From Anaerolineaceae bacterium (GTDB lineage Bacteria; Chloroflexota; Anaerolineae; Promineifilales; Promineifilaceae), in assembly GCA_002699125.1 (NCBI GenBank), contig PABI01000152.1:1-64000 (forward strand): 64,000 nucleotides of DNA, in the 5' to 3' direction. Under the pieces are notes generated by a model. The model did not search any database. It saw only the letters and a program-made list of their open reading frames with translations, and was not told where the DNA came from. Shown one piece after another: positions 44,267-52,806 of the stretch (position 1 is its first letter; each line of letters starts with the position of its first letter). A program made the translations under genes and the position numbers.

Positions 44267-45247
44267 ATGCAACGCATTTTCAATACTGTCGGTCGAGCAA
44301 GCAAATGGTATCTGGTCCGGGTCCGCAATAGAGGTGCGCGTGGCAAAATTGTCATAGGCCTAGGCCTGCTCATTGGCTTATGTATCTTACTGATCTCTTG
44401 TACATCTTCTGACCCAGTACCTGAATCGGAATCTGTTGCCGAAACGACTGACAATCGTTCTTCGAGTGAGGTTATAGATATTGTTGAATCAACTGAAACG
44501 CCGCCACCTACCAACACGCCACAACCAACAGCAACGCCTGAATCAGAACCATTAATCGAAATCGCTGTCAATTCCGCCAACATTCGCAGCGGGCCGGGCC
44601 AAGCGTATGAGCGTGAACGTGTTGCTTCTGGAGGAGAACAATTTGAAGTCCTGGCCACCAATGAAACGGGCGACTGGTACTTAATCGGCAACAATGGACG
44701 TGCTGTCGGTTGGATCGCCGCCAGCATTGTCACGCCAATCAACCCGGATGTTATCAATCAGGTAGCTGTCGCCGCTACGATACCGGCTTCTTCCGATGTT
44801 GCTCCCACAAATTCCCCGGCTACCGTTCCCCCTGCACTTACACCCACAACGGCGGTTGCCAATGTGCCGTCCACCGCGACCAGCCCGCCTGCGCCTACAA
44901 CGGCGGCAACCAGTGTGCCGCCCACCGCAACCAACCCGCCTGCGTCTCAACCCGGAGAGGTCGTCATCATTGGCGTCAATAAACGGGATGAGTTTGTTGA
45001 TCTGCAAAATTTAGGCGGCAGCCCGGTGGACCTGGCGGGATGGAGATTGGTTTCCGAGAAAGGAAATCAGGAATGTCCCCTGAGTGGTGTCATCCAGCCA
45101 AATGCAACGCTTCGGGTCTGGGCGATGGCCGAGGACTCAGCCAATAGCGGCTTCAATTGCGGGTTTGGCAACAATATCTGGAACAATAGTGATTCAGACC
45201 CAGCTGTCCTTTACAATGCCTCTGGCGTCGAAGTATCGAGACGTTAG
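44267..45247 (+). CDS. Exported SH3b and lamin-tail domain lipoprotein
   Basis: This protein has 326 residues. A basic N-terminal stretch precedes one hydrophobic helix ending in a lipobox-like LLISC (Cys45), so a lipoprotein or anchored protein is likely. A Thr/Pro-rich linker (TPPPTNTPQPTATPE) leads to an SH3b domain (about 97-160; VNSANIRSGPGQAYE, GWIAASIV). A second Ala/Pro/Thr linker follows, then a C-terminal lamin-tail domain (about 225-326; VVIIGVNKRDEFVDLQNLGG, DLAGWRLVS). It starts at an ATG with GGGAG upstream. The next gene begins 13 bp after its stop and carries another lamin-tail domain, so the two exported proteins probably share a surface or DNA/cell-wall-associated role. Confidence 0.85.
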   Translation: MQRIFNTVGRASKWYLVRVRNRGARGKIVIGLGLLIGLCILLISCTSSDPVPESESVAETTDNRSSSEVIDIVESTETPPPTNTPQPTATPESEPLIEIAVNSANIRSGPGQAYERERVASGGEQFEVLATNETGDWYLIGNNGRAVGWIAASIVTPINPDVINQVAVAATIPASSDVAPTNSPATVPPALTPTTAVANVPSTATSPPAPTTAATSVPPTATNPPASQPGEVVIIGVNKRDEFVDLQNLGGSPVDLAGWRLVSEKGNQECPLSGVIQPNATLRVWAMAEDSANSGFNCGFGNNIWNNSDSDPAVLYNASGVEVSRR

Positions 45248-45260
45248 GGTTGCGGCAACT

Positions 45261-46748
45261 ATGAAAGCCTCTCGCTCAATCTTTTTGACTGTCGCAGTAG
45301 CCATCCTGGTTTGTCTGTGGAGCCTGGTTGCTGTCGCCACACCTGGCGACCCCGCTCCGTATTTTACCGACAACCTGACTGCCACATCTGCCAGCACAAC
45401 CGTTACAAATATGGAGCAGGCATTGTTAGACCGCCTGAGTGCAGCCACCACCAGCATTGACGCTGCCCTGTATGAACTGGATAGAGTTTCAATTCGGGAC
45501 GCCCTGATCGCTGCTCACAATCGGGGCGTGCTTGTACGCGTCGTGACCGATGATGATGATGGCTATGTAGACAATGCTGTCCACTTCCAGGCATTAGAGT
45601 CAGCAGGCATCACCGTTGTCCATGACAATCGCTCATCATTGATGCACAACAAATTTATTGTTATCGACGGCCAATACGTTTGGACCGGGTCCACAAATTT
45701 AACCGACAACGGTCTGACCTTGAATCACAATAACAGCTTGCTGTTCGATGCCAGCAATGTGGCAACGATATTTACGATTGAGTTTGAGGAAATGTTTGAG
45801 AGTGGGCTGTTTGGCACGGCCAAGACCGATAATACCGTACACACCCTCACCTATGATGGCTCCGACCTGGAAATCTACTTCTCACCCTCTGATGGTGCCT
45901 TAACCGAGCTGATCGCCGAAGTTAACAATGCGCAATACACCATCGCTTTTTCCATCTTTTCGTTTACCGACGATGCCTTGCGAGACGCGCTGATTGCGGC
46001 TCGTAACCGTGGGGTGGTGGTGCGTGGTTTATGGGACACCCTTGGTGCAGGCAATCAATACTCGGAAGACGAGACGCTGTGCAGCGCTGGGGTCGCCCTC
46101 AAACGAGACACGTTTAGCGGCATTCTGCACAATAAATATATGATCATTGACGCCGGTAGCACCTCGCCAGTATTGGTGACTGGATCGATGAATTGGTCCA
46201 ATTCAGGGGAGAACAGCAATGACGAGAACACATTAATCTTCCATGATGCCGATGCGGTCGCTGCCTATGCCGGTGCCTGGGAGACGCTGTGGGATGCAAT
46301 TCCTTCAAGCGCTGGTTGTAATCTCGGTGGCACCATCTATCTCCCGATCGTTTTGTTGAGTGACCCTTCTTCAACGCCTACACCTACGCCGACGGCGCCA
46401 GCCAACGTGCAGATAACCATCATTGTCTATGATCCATCCGGCGATGATGTTGCCGGGGAGTATGTGACCATTACCAATCAGGGAGCGACTGCTGAGAATA
46501 TGACAGGTTGGGTGCTTTCGGATGTTGCCAGTACCGCTTATGTTTTCCCCAGCTTCTCGCTTGCTCCAAGTGCATCTGTTCGCGTGTGGACAAAATCCGG
46601 GACGGACTCTGTTACAGATTTATACTGGGGTCGCGGCAGTGCTATCTGGAATAATACAGGCGATACGGCCACGCTTCGAAATTCGAGCTCACAGGTAATC
46701 GACACCTGTACTTATAGTGGGGGAGGCGTATCGGCAAACTGCCCATAA
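45261..46748 (+). CDS. Secreted phospholipase D-like protein with lamin-tail domain
   Basis: The track ORF starts at 45084 inside the previous gene, but the ATG at 45261 opens with a classic signal peptide (basic MKASR, hydrophobic core, AVAT before PGDPAPYF), giving 495 residues. Two PLD active-site motifs are present: MHNKFIVIDG with GSTNLTDNG (near 127), and LHNKYMIIDAG with GSMNWSNSGENSNDEN (near 288). Both HKD sites look intact. A TIYLPIVLL stretch and a TPTPTPTAP linker lead to a C-terminal lamin-tail domain (about 385-495). The PLD fold could be a secreted nuclease or a phospholipase. The short separation from the SH3b gene and the shared tail domain suggest one operon. Confidence 0.88.
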   Translation: MKASRSIFLTVAVAILVCLWSLVAVATPGDPAPYFTDNLTATSASTTVTNMEQALLDRLSAATTSIDAALYELDRVSIRDALIAAHNRGVLVRVVTDDDDGYVDNAVHFQALESAGITVVHDNRSSLMHNKFIVIDGQYVWTGSTNLTDNGLTLNHNNSLLFDASNVATIFTIEFEEMFESGLFGTAKTDNTVHTLTYDGSDLEIYFSPSDGALTELIAEVNNAQYTIAFSIFSFTDDALRDALIAARNRGVVVRGLWDTLGAGNQYSEDETLCSAGVALKRDTFSGILHNKYMIIDAGSTSPVLVTGSMNWSNSGENSNDENTLIFHDADAVAAYAGAWETLWDAIPSSAGCNLGGTIYLPIVLLSDPSSTPTPTPTAPANVQITIIVYDPSGDDVAGEYVTITNQGATAENMTGWVLSDVASTAYVFPSFSLAPSASVRVWTKSGTDSVTDLYWGRGSAIWNNTGDTATLRNSSSQVIDTCTYSGGGVSANCP

Positions 46749-46879
46749 AAATCAGCTTGGTAGTCACGATGTTACACTCTTGATAAAGTTCAGTTCACAA
46801 TGTCAAAAGTCTTGTGTGTCATCAAAGGTTTTGGGACACTCCACGGTCAAAAACAAGGGGACTTGTCCATATGAACGGG

Positions 46880-46925
46880 TGCAAACCCAGCGGCCTGCAG
46901 ACCTTCCAATCGGGAAAATGGCTAT
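46880..46925 (-). repeat. Possible remnant of another winged-helix 3' end
   Basis: AACCCAGCGGCCTGCA matches the copy B winged-helix coding region exactly over 16 bp, then diverges. It sits just inside the left-end repeat of copy F. It could be debris of an older copy that the HEAT/membrane segment replaced; chance is not excluded. Confidence 0.3.
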
Positions 46926-46967
46926 CTTTCTAACCAGGGAATTCTATTTTGCATCGGGCTCGTGACT

Positions 46968-48530
46968 TTATGCGAATGCGCCAATTATTATGATGATAAC
47001 CATTAAGAATAGAAAAAGAACACCCAAAACCCCAATCATTGTGAAGCCCCATTTTTTCCATTTCTTTTGCACTTTCTGAAAATGCTCAACGCTGTCCCAT
47101 TGCTTGCTTCGCCAGGCCCATTCGTTGCCTTTCCAGCCTAGAAATAAGAAAGCCCCCATACTCACAAGAGGAAAGAAGAACAAAAAAGGTGATGCTATTA
47201 AGGCTAACGTGAGTGCAATCCAGGCGTTGTTGCCAATGCCCCAGATCCCACTTAACAAGAAAGCCCCCCAATTCCACTTTCCTTTGATTTCTTCCGGGAT
47301 TTCAGCCAGCTTGCCCTGGCCGGATGTGTTTGGCGACAGGGTCTGAAAGCTGTTTTTCCCTCTTTGTCTTGCCGTTCCGTGATTGTTGGCCGGCTCCCGG
47401 TGGACTTGGCCAGGCTCAGACGGGACGGGGCGCGAGGGTGGTTGCGGTGGTGGGGATGTTCGCTCTTCATGTCCGGTTCTTGAGAGCGCCCGCTGGGCGG
47501 CTAAGGACACCTTCCGGCTGTCATCATTCACAAGTTTTTCCAGGTAGAATCGCGCCGTATTGGCTTTCAGCGGGTCGTTGCTGTCGAGCAGCTGACTCAG
47601 GCCTATTATTGCTCCTTCCCTTTGCCAGCTGTGCGTGCTTTCCAACGCCTCGAGAAGTCCCTGGGGAAGCAGGTCAGGACGGGCTACCGGGTGAGGGTTG
47701 CGGGCAAGAAATATTTTTCCCTCCATTTGCAGAACCCTCCAGCCAGTCTGATCTTTTTCAATTAATTCAGCCGCCTGCAATTCGGACAAATATCCCCCAA
47801 TTGTCGATTTCGATCATCCGATTTCCCCTGCCAATTCGGACAATGTCGCGTTCGATTTTGTTTGGATAACTTCCAACAGCTGCTGCATGGCTTCCTGCTT
47901 TTTGGACGTTCGCTGGCGTCTTGCCCGTCCGATTGTGTCAGATTCGGACGCTTTTTGAACACCATTGCCGTTCGAGTGGTTCCTAATATCGGATTTCAGC
48001 TGGCTCTTCTGTTCGGTCAACCGTCCGATTTCTCCTTCCAGTTTTTCAATGGTTTCCGAACGCTCCCGTACGATTTTGTCTAACTCGGATTTTTTCTCCC
48101 GAACTTCCCGAACGATTTCGTCCAGACTGTTTTGAGCCTCTAACCGAACGGCCGTTTCCTTCAGCTGCGCCAATAACAACTCAAAAGACAGAAACAAGGC
48201 AATTGGCGGAATGGCAGCCAGAAACTGCGCCAGCAGCTCTTGTTGGGCATGGATGATGTTCAATACCACACTCAGCAAGGTGAACACAGAAACCAATACC
48301 CACGGATACACAGTCCGCTCTCGCGTCAGGTTGGCTCGCAGCACGCTCAAACTAAAGACAATAATCGCACCATCAATGATGGCTGGATACAGCCAGGCAA
48401 TTCCTTCACCAATACCAATCTGAACCGCCAAATCTCTGAGAGATTCAAAGGAGAGAAAGAAGGCACTGCCGGCCAGAAACAAGACCAGCAGTGCCGAAAC
48501 AAGGGAAATGAGGTGATTAATGCGCTGCAT
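46968..48530 (-). pseudogene. DUF2637/winged-helix copy F fused to HEAT and membrane tail, broken by TGA
   Basis: The two track ORFs (238 residues ending at 47814 and 273 residues from 47789) are in one frame separated by TGA at 47814-47816. The stop replaces the Arg codon in EIGRSKST of the other copies; copy G has CGA there, so one C-to-T change suffices. Past the stop the frame continues through the winged helix, GWRVLQ and then MEGKIFLARN into HEAT-like helices (about 250-370 of the joined frame). A Pro-rich linker and a membrane tail follow (GAFLLSGIWGIGNNAWIAL, KGNEWAWRSKQWDSVEHF). The joined product would have 520 residues. The 238-residue part may still be made as a membrane protein lacking DNA binding, and the HEAT part may restart at an internal ATG. 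Confidence 0.75.
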
Positions 48531-48612
48531 GATTCACCTCTGTTTTCTCTGGATAGATGGGAAAAGCCAGGCTGAACGGGAAGTTTGGTTTGGTTTGATA
48601 TTTGCGGGCAAA

Positions 48613-48634
48613 TTGCTATCACATTGTTGGCACA
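48613..48634 (-). promoter_or_regulatory. Tandem 11-bp repeat upstream of copy F (putative operator)
   Basis: TTGCTATCACA is followed by TTGTTGGCACA, 83 bp upstream of the start. It is conserved even though the gene carries a stop. Confidence 0.5.
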
Positions 48635-48775
48635 AGCGAAAAATTTATAATCCGATAGCCAGTTTGAATATGGACTCGGGCGAGTGTTTCCTCCGTTATC
48701 TGCTAGGCATTTTGACATCCTTGTTGTCTCAGTTTACACTGATTTTGGTGTCCAAAAAAGCGCTCGCACTACAGG

Positions 48776-49000
48776 ACTTTTTAGGTACATATCTGCGGTC
48801 TGATACTTGTAAAGTGGCGTCAACACAAGTAGAGTCCATCTTCAAAAATATAACAGACATTAGCCTAGTAGAAATTTGACAAATCGACTATAGTATTTGG
48901 CATACATTACTGAAGTCGTGCTGGTTAAAATTATCTTTACGGTAACTGAATTTCGAATTATGAACATGAAGCTACCCTATTCAGAATTGCAGTCAATATA
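48776..49000. other. Intergenic region before the split gene
   Basis: About 225 bp of AT-rich DNA lie upstream of the ATG at 49001. The promoter of the interrupted gene should be here; no clear hexamers or structure are seen. Confidence 0.4.
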
Positions 49001-49138
49001 ATGAAAATTTCAGTTAAACAAGGCAACGCTTTAAACTTCAAAGCCGATGTGCTGGCTTTAAAGTATGCGCAGTCTCTATATGGTGTGGAGCAGGTAATTG
49101 TTACCCAGTTATTGAGAGCATTCGGAAATTCAAGATAA
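49001..49138 (+). pseudogene. 5' fragment of a gene split by an insertion sequence
   Basis: An ATG at 49001 opens MKISVKQGNALNFKADVLALKY and runs 45 residues to a stop formed at the edge of the insertion sequence. The N-terminus resembles a family of uncharacterised proteins that I recall from Chloroflexota and cyanobacteria and whose later part looks like the ORF at 50238. The two pieces therefore look like one gene separated by about 1.1 kb of IS DNA. This piece is too short for the ORF track. Confidence 0.6.
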
Positions 49139-50209
49139 GGTTCTCATGGCCAAGACCTTGGTCCGAGAACCGGCTAAATCAGGACGTTGCAATCGATGAG
49201 CCGTCAAAGCAACACCGAGCATAACCGCATAGACCAAAGCAGTGTGCTGATAGGCAGCTACCCAACCAGACCAGCGCGCCGACTCCAGGCCAAAGTAACG
49301 CTTGGCCCAGGCAAAGTGGCGTTCAATAATCGCCCGAGGACCCATGTGAAAATGCCATTGGTCCAAAAAGAACAAAGTAGCCAGAAACCGTTTGCCGCGT
49401 CGCCTCACATTGTAATCAATCATGAAGCTGGCCCGCAACGTAACCCGAATAAAGGTCATAATCGGGGCGGTGAAATAGCCAGAGTCAGCCCGAACCAGGG
49501 TGATGGGCAGGGCAAACAAGACGACACTCAAAGCCAGCAAGGGAATGGCGGCGATGGATTCTTGGCGATTGGCCGGGGTGATAAGGAAAAGAATCGGCAA
49601 CTGCGACCAGCGGCACAACAAGGTATGTACCTTGTAGCCCCACACCGACCCTTTCCACGGCTTGGGAAAGCTCCAGCCAGCTTCTGGGTCTTTGTGAAAC
49701 CAGATGCGCAGCGTTGTTCCATCCAAAATCACGTCGGTTCCCTTGATTACGCCCAGGCGCAGCAACTGCCAGACCATGGCCACAAAGAAAAACCAGAACG
49801 GTCCAATGCCCAGCGCGCGGCGGCGTTCCCAATACTGGCTGACGCCGATGACCTGTCCCGGTGGGAAACCAGCCGCCTGTGCCGCTTGAGAATGCGTGCG
49901 AAAGTAATCCACCACTTCCTCGTAACTCATCTGCCAGGCCACATGAACCAGGGCCATGACGATAATGCTGCTGTCTTGATAGACCTGCTTACGACCCCGA
50001 GTGGTCGGTGGCGGCAAAGCGGGATGCCAGGATTGGGCGATAGTCAAAGCCCATTGGGCCAGGGTCAAGGCATGAACCAACGTCAGAAACTGGGCCGGGC
50101 TAACCCACAAGCGTTTGCTCATTTTGGCAGGAAACAGACCCAAATCGGTATCGGGCCATTGCAACGAGTTTGGTCTATTTTGGTAAAGTGCTGTAAATTT
50201 AGTCAACAT
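49130..50209 (-). CDS. DDE transposase (IS4/IS5-like)
   Basis: This protein has 359 residues. The RNase H-like catalytic core shows Asp in VILDGTTLRIW (near 162), Asp in VRADSGYF (near 242) and Glu in ERHFAWAKRYFG (near 298), the order of DDE transposases with the last acid in the Y-x-R/E-type helix. The N-terminal ~140 residues contain a helical DNA-binding-like part (EEVVDYFRTHSQAAQAAGF). The length is normal for the group, and no frameshift is seen, so the element may be active. The exact IS family was not assigned. The long plus-strand ORF opposite it (49187-50233) is a shadow. Confidence 0.85.
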   Translation of the reverse strand: MLTKFTALYQNRPNSLQWPDTDLGLFPAKMSKRLWVSPAQFLTLVHALTLAQWALTIAQSWHPALPPPTTRGRKQVYQDSSIIVMALVHVAWQMSYEEVVDYFRTHSQAAQAAGFPPGQVIGVSQYWERRRALGIGPFWFFFVAMVWQLLRLGVIKGTDVILDGTTLRIWFHKDPEAGWSFPKPWKGSVWGYKVHTLLCRWSQLPILFLITPANRQESIAAIPLLALSVVLFALPITLVRADSGYFTAPIMTFIRVTLRASFMIDYNVRRRGKRFLATLFFLDQWHFHMGPRAIIERHFAWAKRYFGLESARWSGWVAAYQHTALVYAVMLGVALTAHRLQRPDLAGSRTKVLAMRTLS

Positions 50210-50225
50210 TGGGGACCTCCAATTA
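49130..50225 (-). mobile_element. Insertion sequence, single transposase gene
   Basis: The element spans roughly the transposase ORF plus a few bases on each side. Candidate imperfect terminal inverted repeats are AAGGTTCTCAT on the left and GAGGTCCCCAA (reverse strand) on the right. A CAAG on both flanks might be a target duplication, but neither end is certain. The insertion splits an uncharacterised gene. Confidence 0.65.
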
Positions 50226-51365
50226 GCAAGTAACGTTTTGTGTGATGACTTGATTTTACTCGCTTTTGGTGGTCCCTTTTACTTTTTTAATTACCGAATA
50301 CTCTCGTTATTAGATAATGGTATTGATCTATCCGACTCCCTCCCTGAGATTTCTGAGTTCCTATTGGTGAACTCCAGAAACAGTATTGCTGCTGACGCAG
50401 TATTGTTTGTTGGGGTGAATCCTCTTAGCAATTTTGGATATCCAGAGATTAGAGCATTTGGAAAAAAAATTCTCGCTGTATTGGCTGAAGAAGCACCTAA
50501 ATCACAGCACATATGTATTACAATCCATGGAGCAAATTATGGATTAGACGAGGTTCAAGCATTAGAAGCAGAAGTAAATGGTCTAATTGATGCTATTGAG
50601 GAGGGTGAATTTCCAAGAAATCTTAAAGCGATCACAATTATTGAGCAAGATAATGCAAGAACCGAGCGTTTAAAGATTGCACTTTCCCGCTTATTTCCTG
50701 ACGGAAACATTAAAGCCGTAAAATACGAAAAGGAATTAAATAGTACGATTGTATCTCTTTTAATTACCTCAATTAGTTTCGTCAACCAATTGTTTAATAA
50801 GAATGTTGATGCCAAACAAAGCCAAAAACATATCCTTAAGCAAGAATTTATTCAAGACATAATCAGTCAGGCCAATCAATGCATCTCTGATCTATTAACA
50901 AAGTTACCCGACATGGTTGAGGAACCCGTTTTTAGTCACATGTCCGAAACCATACGAGAAATTCAGACACAATTAGATGTGCTTAGTCAGACAGTCAACG
51001 ACCAAGCTTTGGACGAAAGAGAATCTATCGTGCAATTAGTTGTAACAACCTTGAATCCATTTCAAGTTAGTGTAGAAGTTGCTAAATTGAGATTACATGA
51101 TTATGAGCATAAGGAAATTGGATGGTGCTGTTACATAATCGGAATGGGCACATTATTTGCTTATTATGATTATCTTGAACAAGATATTCATTTCTTGCGA
51201 CTGAATCTTGAGCAAGCTATAAAAGCCGCACAATTTCGTATTCTCAATGAGGTCGGGCTAAAGTTGATACCCCAAGACGAGTTCCCTTGGGATCAAGTTA
51301 AGTATTTATTGCTATTGGAGAATGCGGAGGATCTACTAAATTTGTATGAGAATTCGGGCGGCTAA
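50220..51365 (+). pseudogene. 3' fragment of the IS-split gene
   Basis: The frame is open from the IS edge. The track start at 50238 is a TTG with no ribosome-binding site, so it is probably not a real start. It encodes about 375 residues: an alpha/beta N-terminal part (AADAVLFVGVNPL, YPEIRAFGKKILAVLAEEAP, ICITIHGANYGLDEVQALEAEV) and a helical C-terminal half (about 190-375). I recognise the first part as the continuation of the family seen at 49001, but know no function. A leaderless or IS-driven product is possible. It is directly followed by repeat copy G. Confidence 0.6.
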
Positions 51366-51501
51366 ATTTCTATCTTATTTAACACCAATGGGTAGCCCAA
51401 CAGGCCGCTGTGGCGAACTGCCTTGTGCGTCTTCAAAGGTTCTGGGACACCCTAGGGCCAAAAAAGCGAGACTTGTCCTAATAAATAATTGGCAAATCAG
51501 C

Positions 51502-52314
51502 CTATACATCTTGCAGAACCCTCCAGCCAAGCTCATCCTTTTCAATTGATCTATCTGCCTGCAATTCGGACAAATAACCACCCACAGTCGATTTCGATCG
51601 TCCAATTTCAACCGCCAATTCGGACAATGTCGCGTTCGATTTTGTTCGGATAACTTCCAGCAGCTGTTGCATGGCTGCCTGCTTTTTGGACGTTCGCTGG
51701 CTTCGTGCCCGTCCGATTGTGTCAGATTCGGACGGTTTTGAGCCACTATTTCCGTTCGAGTGCACTAGAATCTCAGTTTTCAGTTTGCCCTTTTGTTCGG
51801 CCAGTCGTCCGATTTCTCCTTCCAGTTTTTGAATTGTTTCCGAACGCTTCCGGACTATTTCATCCAATTCGGATTCTTTCTCCCGAACTTCCCGAGTGAT
51901 TTCATCCAGGCTGTTTTGAACCTCCAACCGAACGGCCGTTTCCTTCAATTGCGCCAACAACAACTCAAAAGAGAGAAACAAAGCCACCGGCGGAATGGCA
52001 GCCAGGAACTGAGCCAGCAGCTCCTGTTGGGCATGGATAATGTTCAACACCACGCTCAATAGGGTAAACACAGAAACCAGCACCCAAGGATAAACAGTTC
52101 GCTCTCGCGTGAGGTTGGCTCGCAAAACGCTGAGGCTAAAGACAATAATTGCACCATCAATGATGGCTGGATACAGCCAAGCAATCTGCTCAGCAATGCC
52201 AATCTGAACAGCCAGATCCTTGAGAGATTCAAACGAGAGAAAGAAGGCACTGCCAGCCAGAAACAAGACCAGCAGTGCAGAAACAAGGGAAATGAGGTGA
52301 TTAATGCGATGCAT
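51502..52314 (-). CDS. DUF2637/winged-helix membrane protein, copy G
   Basis: This complete copy has 270 residues, starting MHRINHL instead of MQRINHL. Four DUF2637 helices, the coiled coil (KRSETIQKLEGEIGRLAEQKG) and the winged helix (ATLSELAVEIGRSKSTVGGYLSEL) are intact; the tail after GWRVL is QDV. It is the right-most copy, next to the defence island. Its Arg codon CGA at the site of the copy F stop shows how that nonsense change could arise. Confidence 0.85.
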   Translation of the reverse strand: MHRINHLISLVSALLVLFLAGSAFFLSFESLKDLAVQIGIAEQIAWLYPAIIDGAIIVFSLSVLRANLTRERTVYPWVLVSVFTLLSVVLNIIHAQQELLAQFLAAIPPVALFLSFELLLAQLKETAVRLEVQNSLDEITREVREKESELDEIVRKRSETIQKLEGEIGRLAEQKGKLKTEILVHSNGNSGSKPSESDTIGRARSQRTSKKQAAMQQLLEVIRTKSNATLSELAVEIGRSKSTVGGYLSELQADRSIEKDELGWRVLQDV

Positions 52315-52396
52315 GGTTCACCTCTGTTTTCTCTGGATAGATGGGGAAAGTCAGGCTAAATGGGAAGTTCGTTTTGGTTTGATATTTGCGGGCAGA

Positions 52397-52418
52397 TTGC
52401 TATCACGTTGTTAGCACA
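52397..52418 (-). promoter_or_regulatory. Tandem 11-bp repeat upstream of copy G (putative operator)
   Basis: TTGCTATCACG is followed by TTGTTAGCACA, with one change in the last base of the first half. It lies 82 bp upstream of the start. Confidence 0.5.
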
Positions 52419-52538
52419 AGGTGAAAAGTCTATAGCCCAATCACCAAGTTGAATTTTAGTCCAGGCGAATATTTGTGCTGCTTTTTGCTGGGCATTTGGT
52501 CTCAGTTTGCACTGATTTAAGGGTTTATTAAAGTATCC

Positions 52539-52679
52539 GTGTTTCAAACTGGCGGCGCGACTGTAGGGCCAGGATTGCTGCTTGAGCTGCATTGGCTGGA
52601 CATTAGCTTGACGCTGCTGGCAACGGCCGTATTTGCGTTTTCCTCCCGGCAGGAAGAACGACAGGTACGAATTGAGTAG
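52539..52679 (+). pseudogene. Possible C-terminal gene fragment beside repeat copy G
   Basis: A 46-codon plus-strand frame directly after the right end of copy G reads as a plausible C-terminus (LELHWLDISLTLLATAVFAF, then SSRQEERQ and a stop). It includes an AACGGCCGTA motif typical of the resident genes. It may be the tail of a membrane protein gene cut by the element. The evidence is codon appearance only. Confidence 0.3.
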
Positions 52680-52806
52680 AAATCCACCTGGCCCGGCTTA
52701 CAGTTAATCAGCACTGGCAGCAACAAGACCAGTTGAGGGTCATTAGATTAGGAAAACAGGTTGCTGCGAGTTGGGAAACACGTGAGCAGGAGAGTGCTGC
52801 GGCACT

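Larger units (their letters stand above)
46811..48775 (-). repeat. Dispersed direct repeat, copy F with about 0.85 kb of extra internal DNA
   Basis: The left-end repeat lies at about 46811-46870 (CTTGTGTGTCATCAAAGG ... GGGACAC ... GGGGACTTGTCC). The gene homology begins only at CAGAACCCTCCAGCC near 47731. The DNA between encodes the HEAT and membrane tail. The right end is GGTGTCCAAAAAAGCGC ... CACTACAGG at 48775. Confidence 0.75.
51421..52538 (-). repeat. Dispersed direct repeat, copy G (near complete)
   Basis: The left-end repeat starts at CTTGTGCGTCTTCAAAGG near 51422 and includes GGGACACCC and GAGACTTGTCCTAA. The right end is shortened and diverged: TTTGCACTGATTT is kept, but the GGTGTCC box is not seen. 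Confidence 0.8.

Noticed and set aside
49187-50233. 348-residue plus-strand ORF
   Set aside because: It is exactly antisense to the transposase, whose DDE motifs are clear. Its composition (many Gln, Pro, Arg) is typical of a shadow frame.
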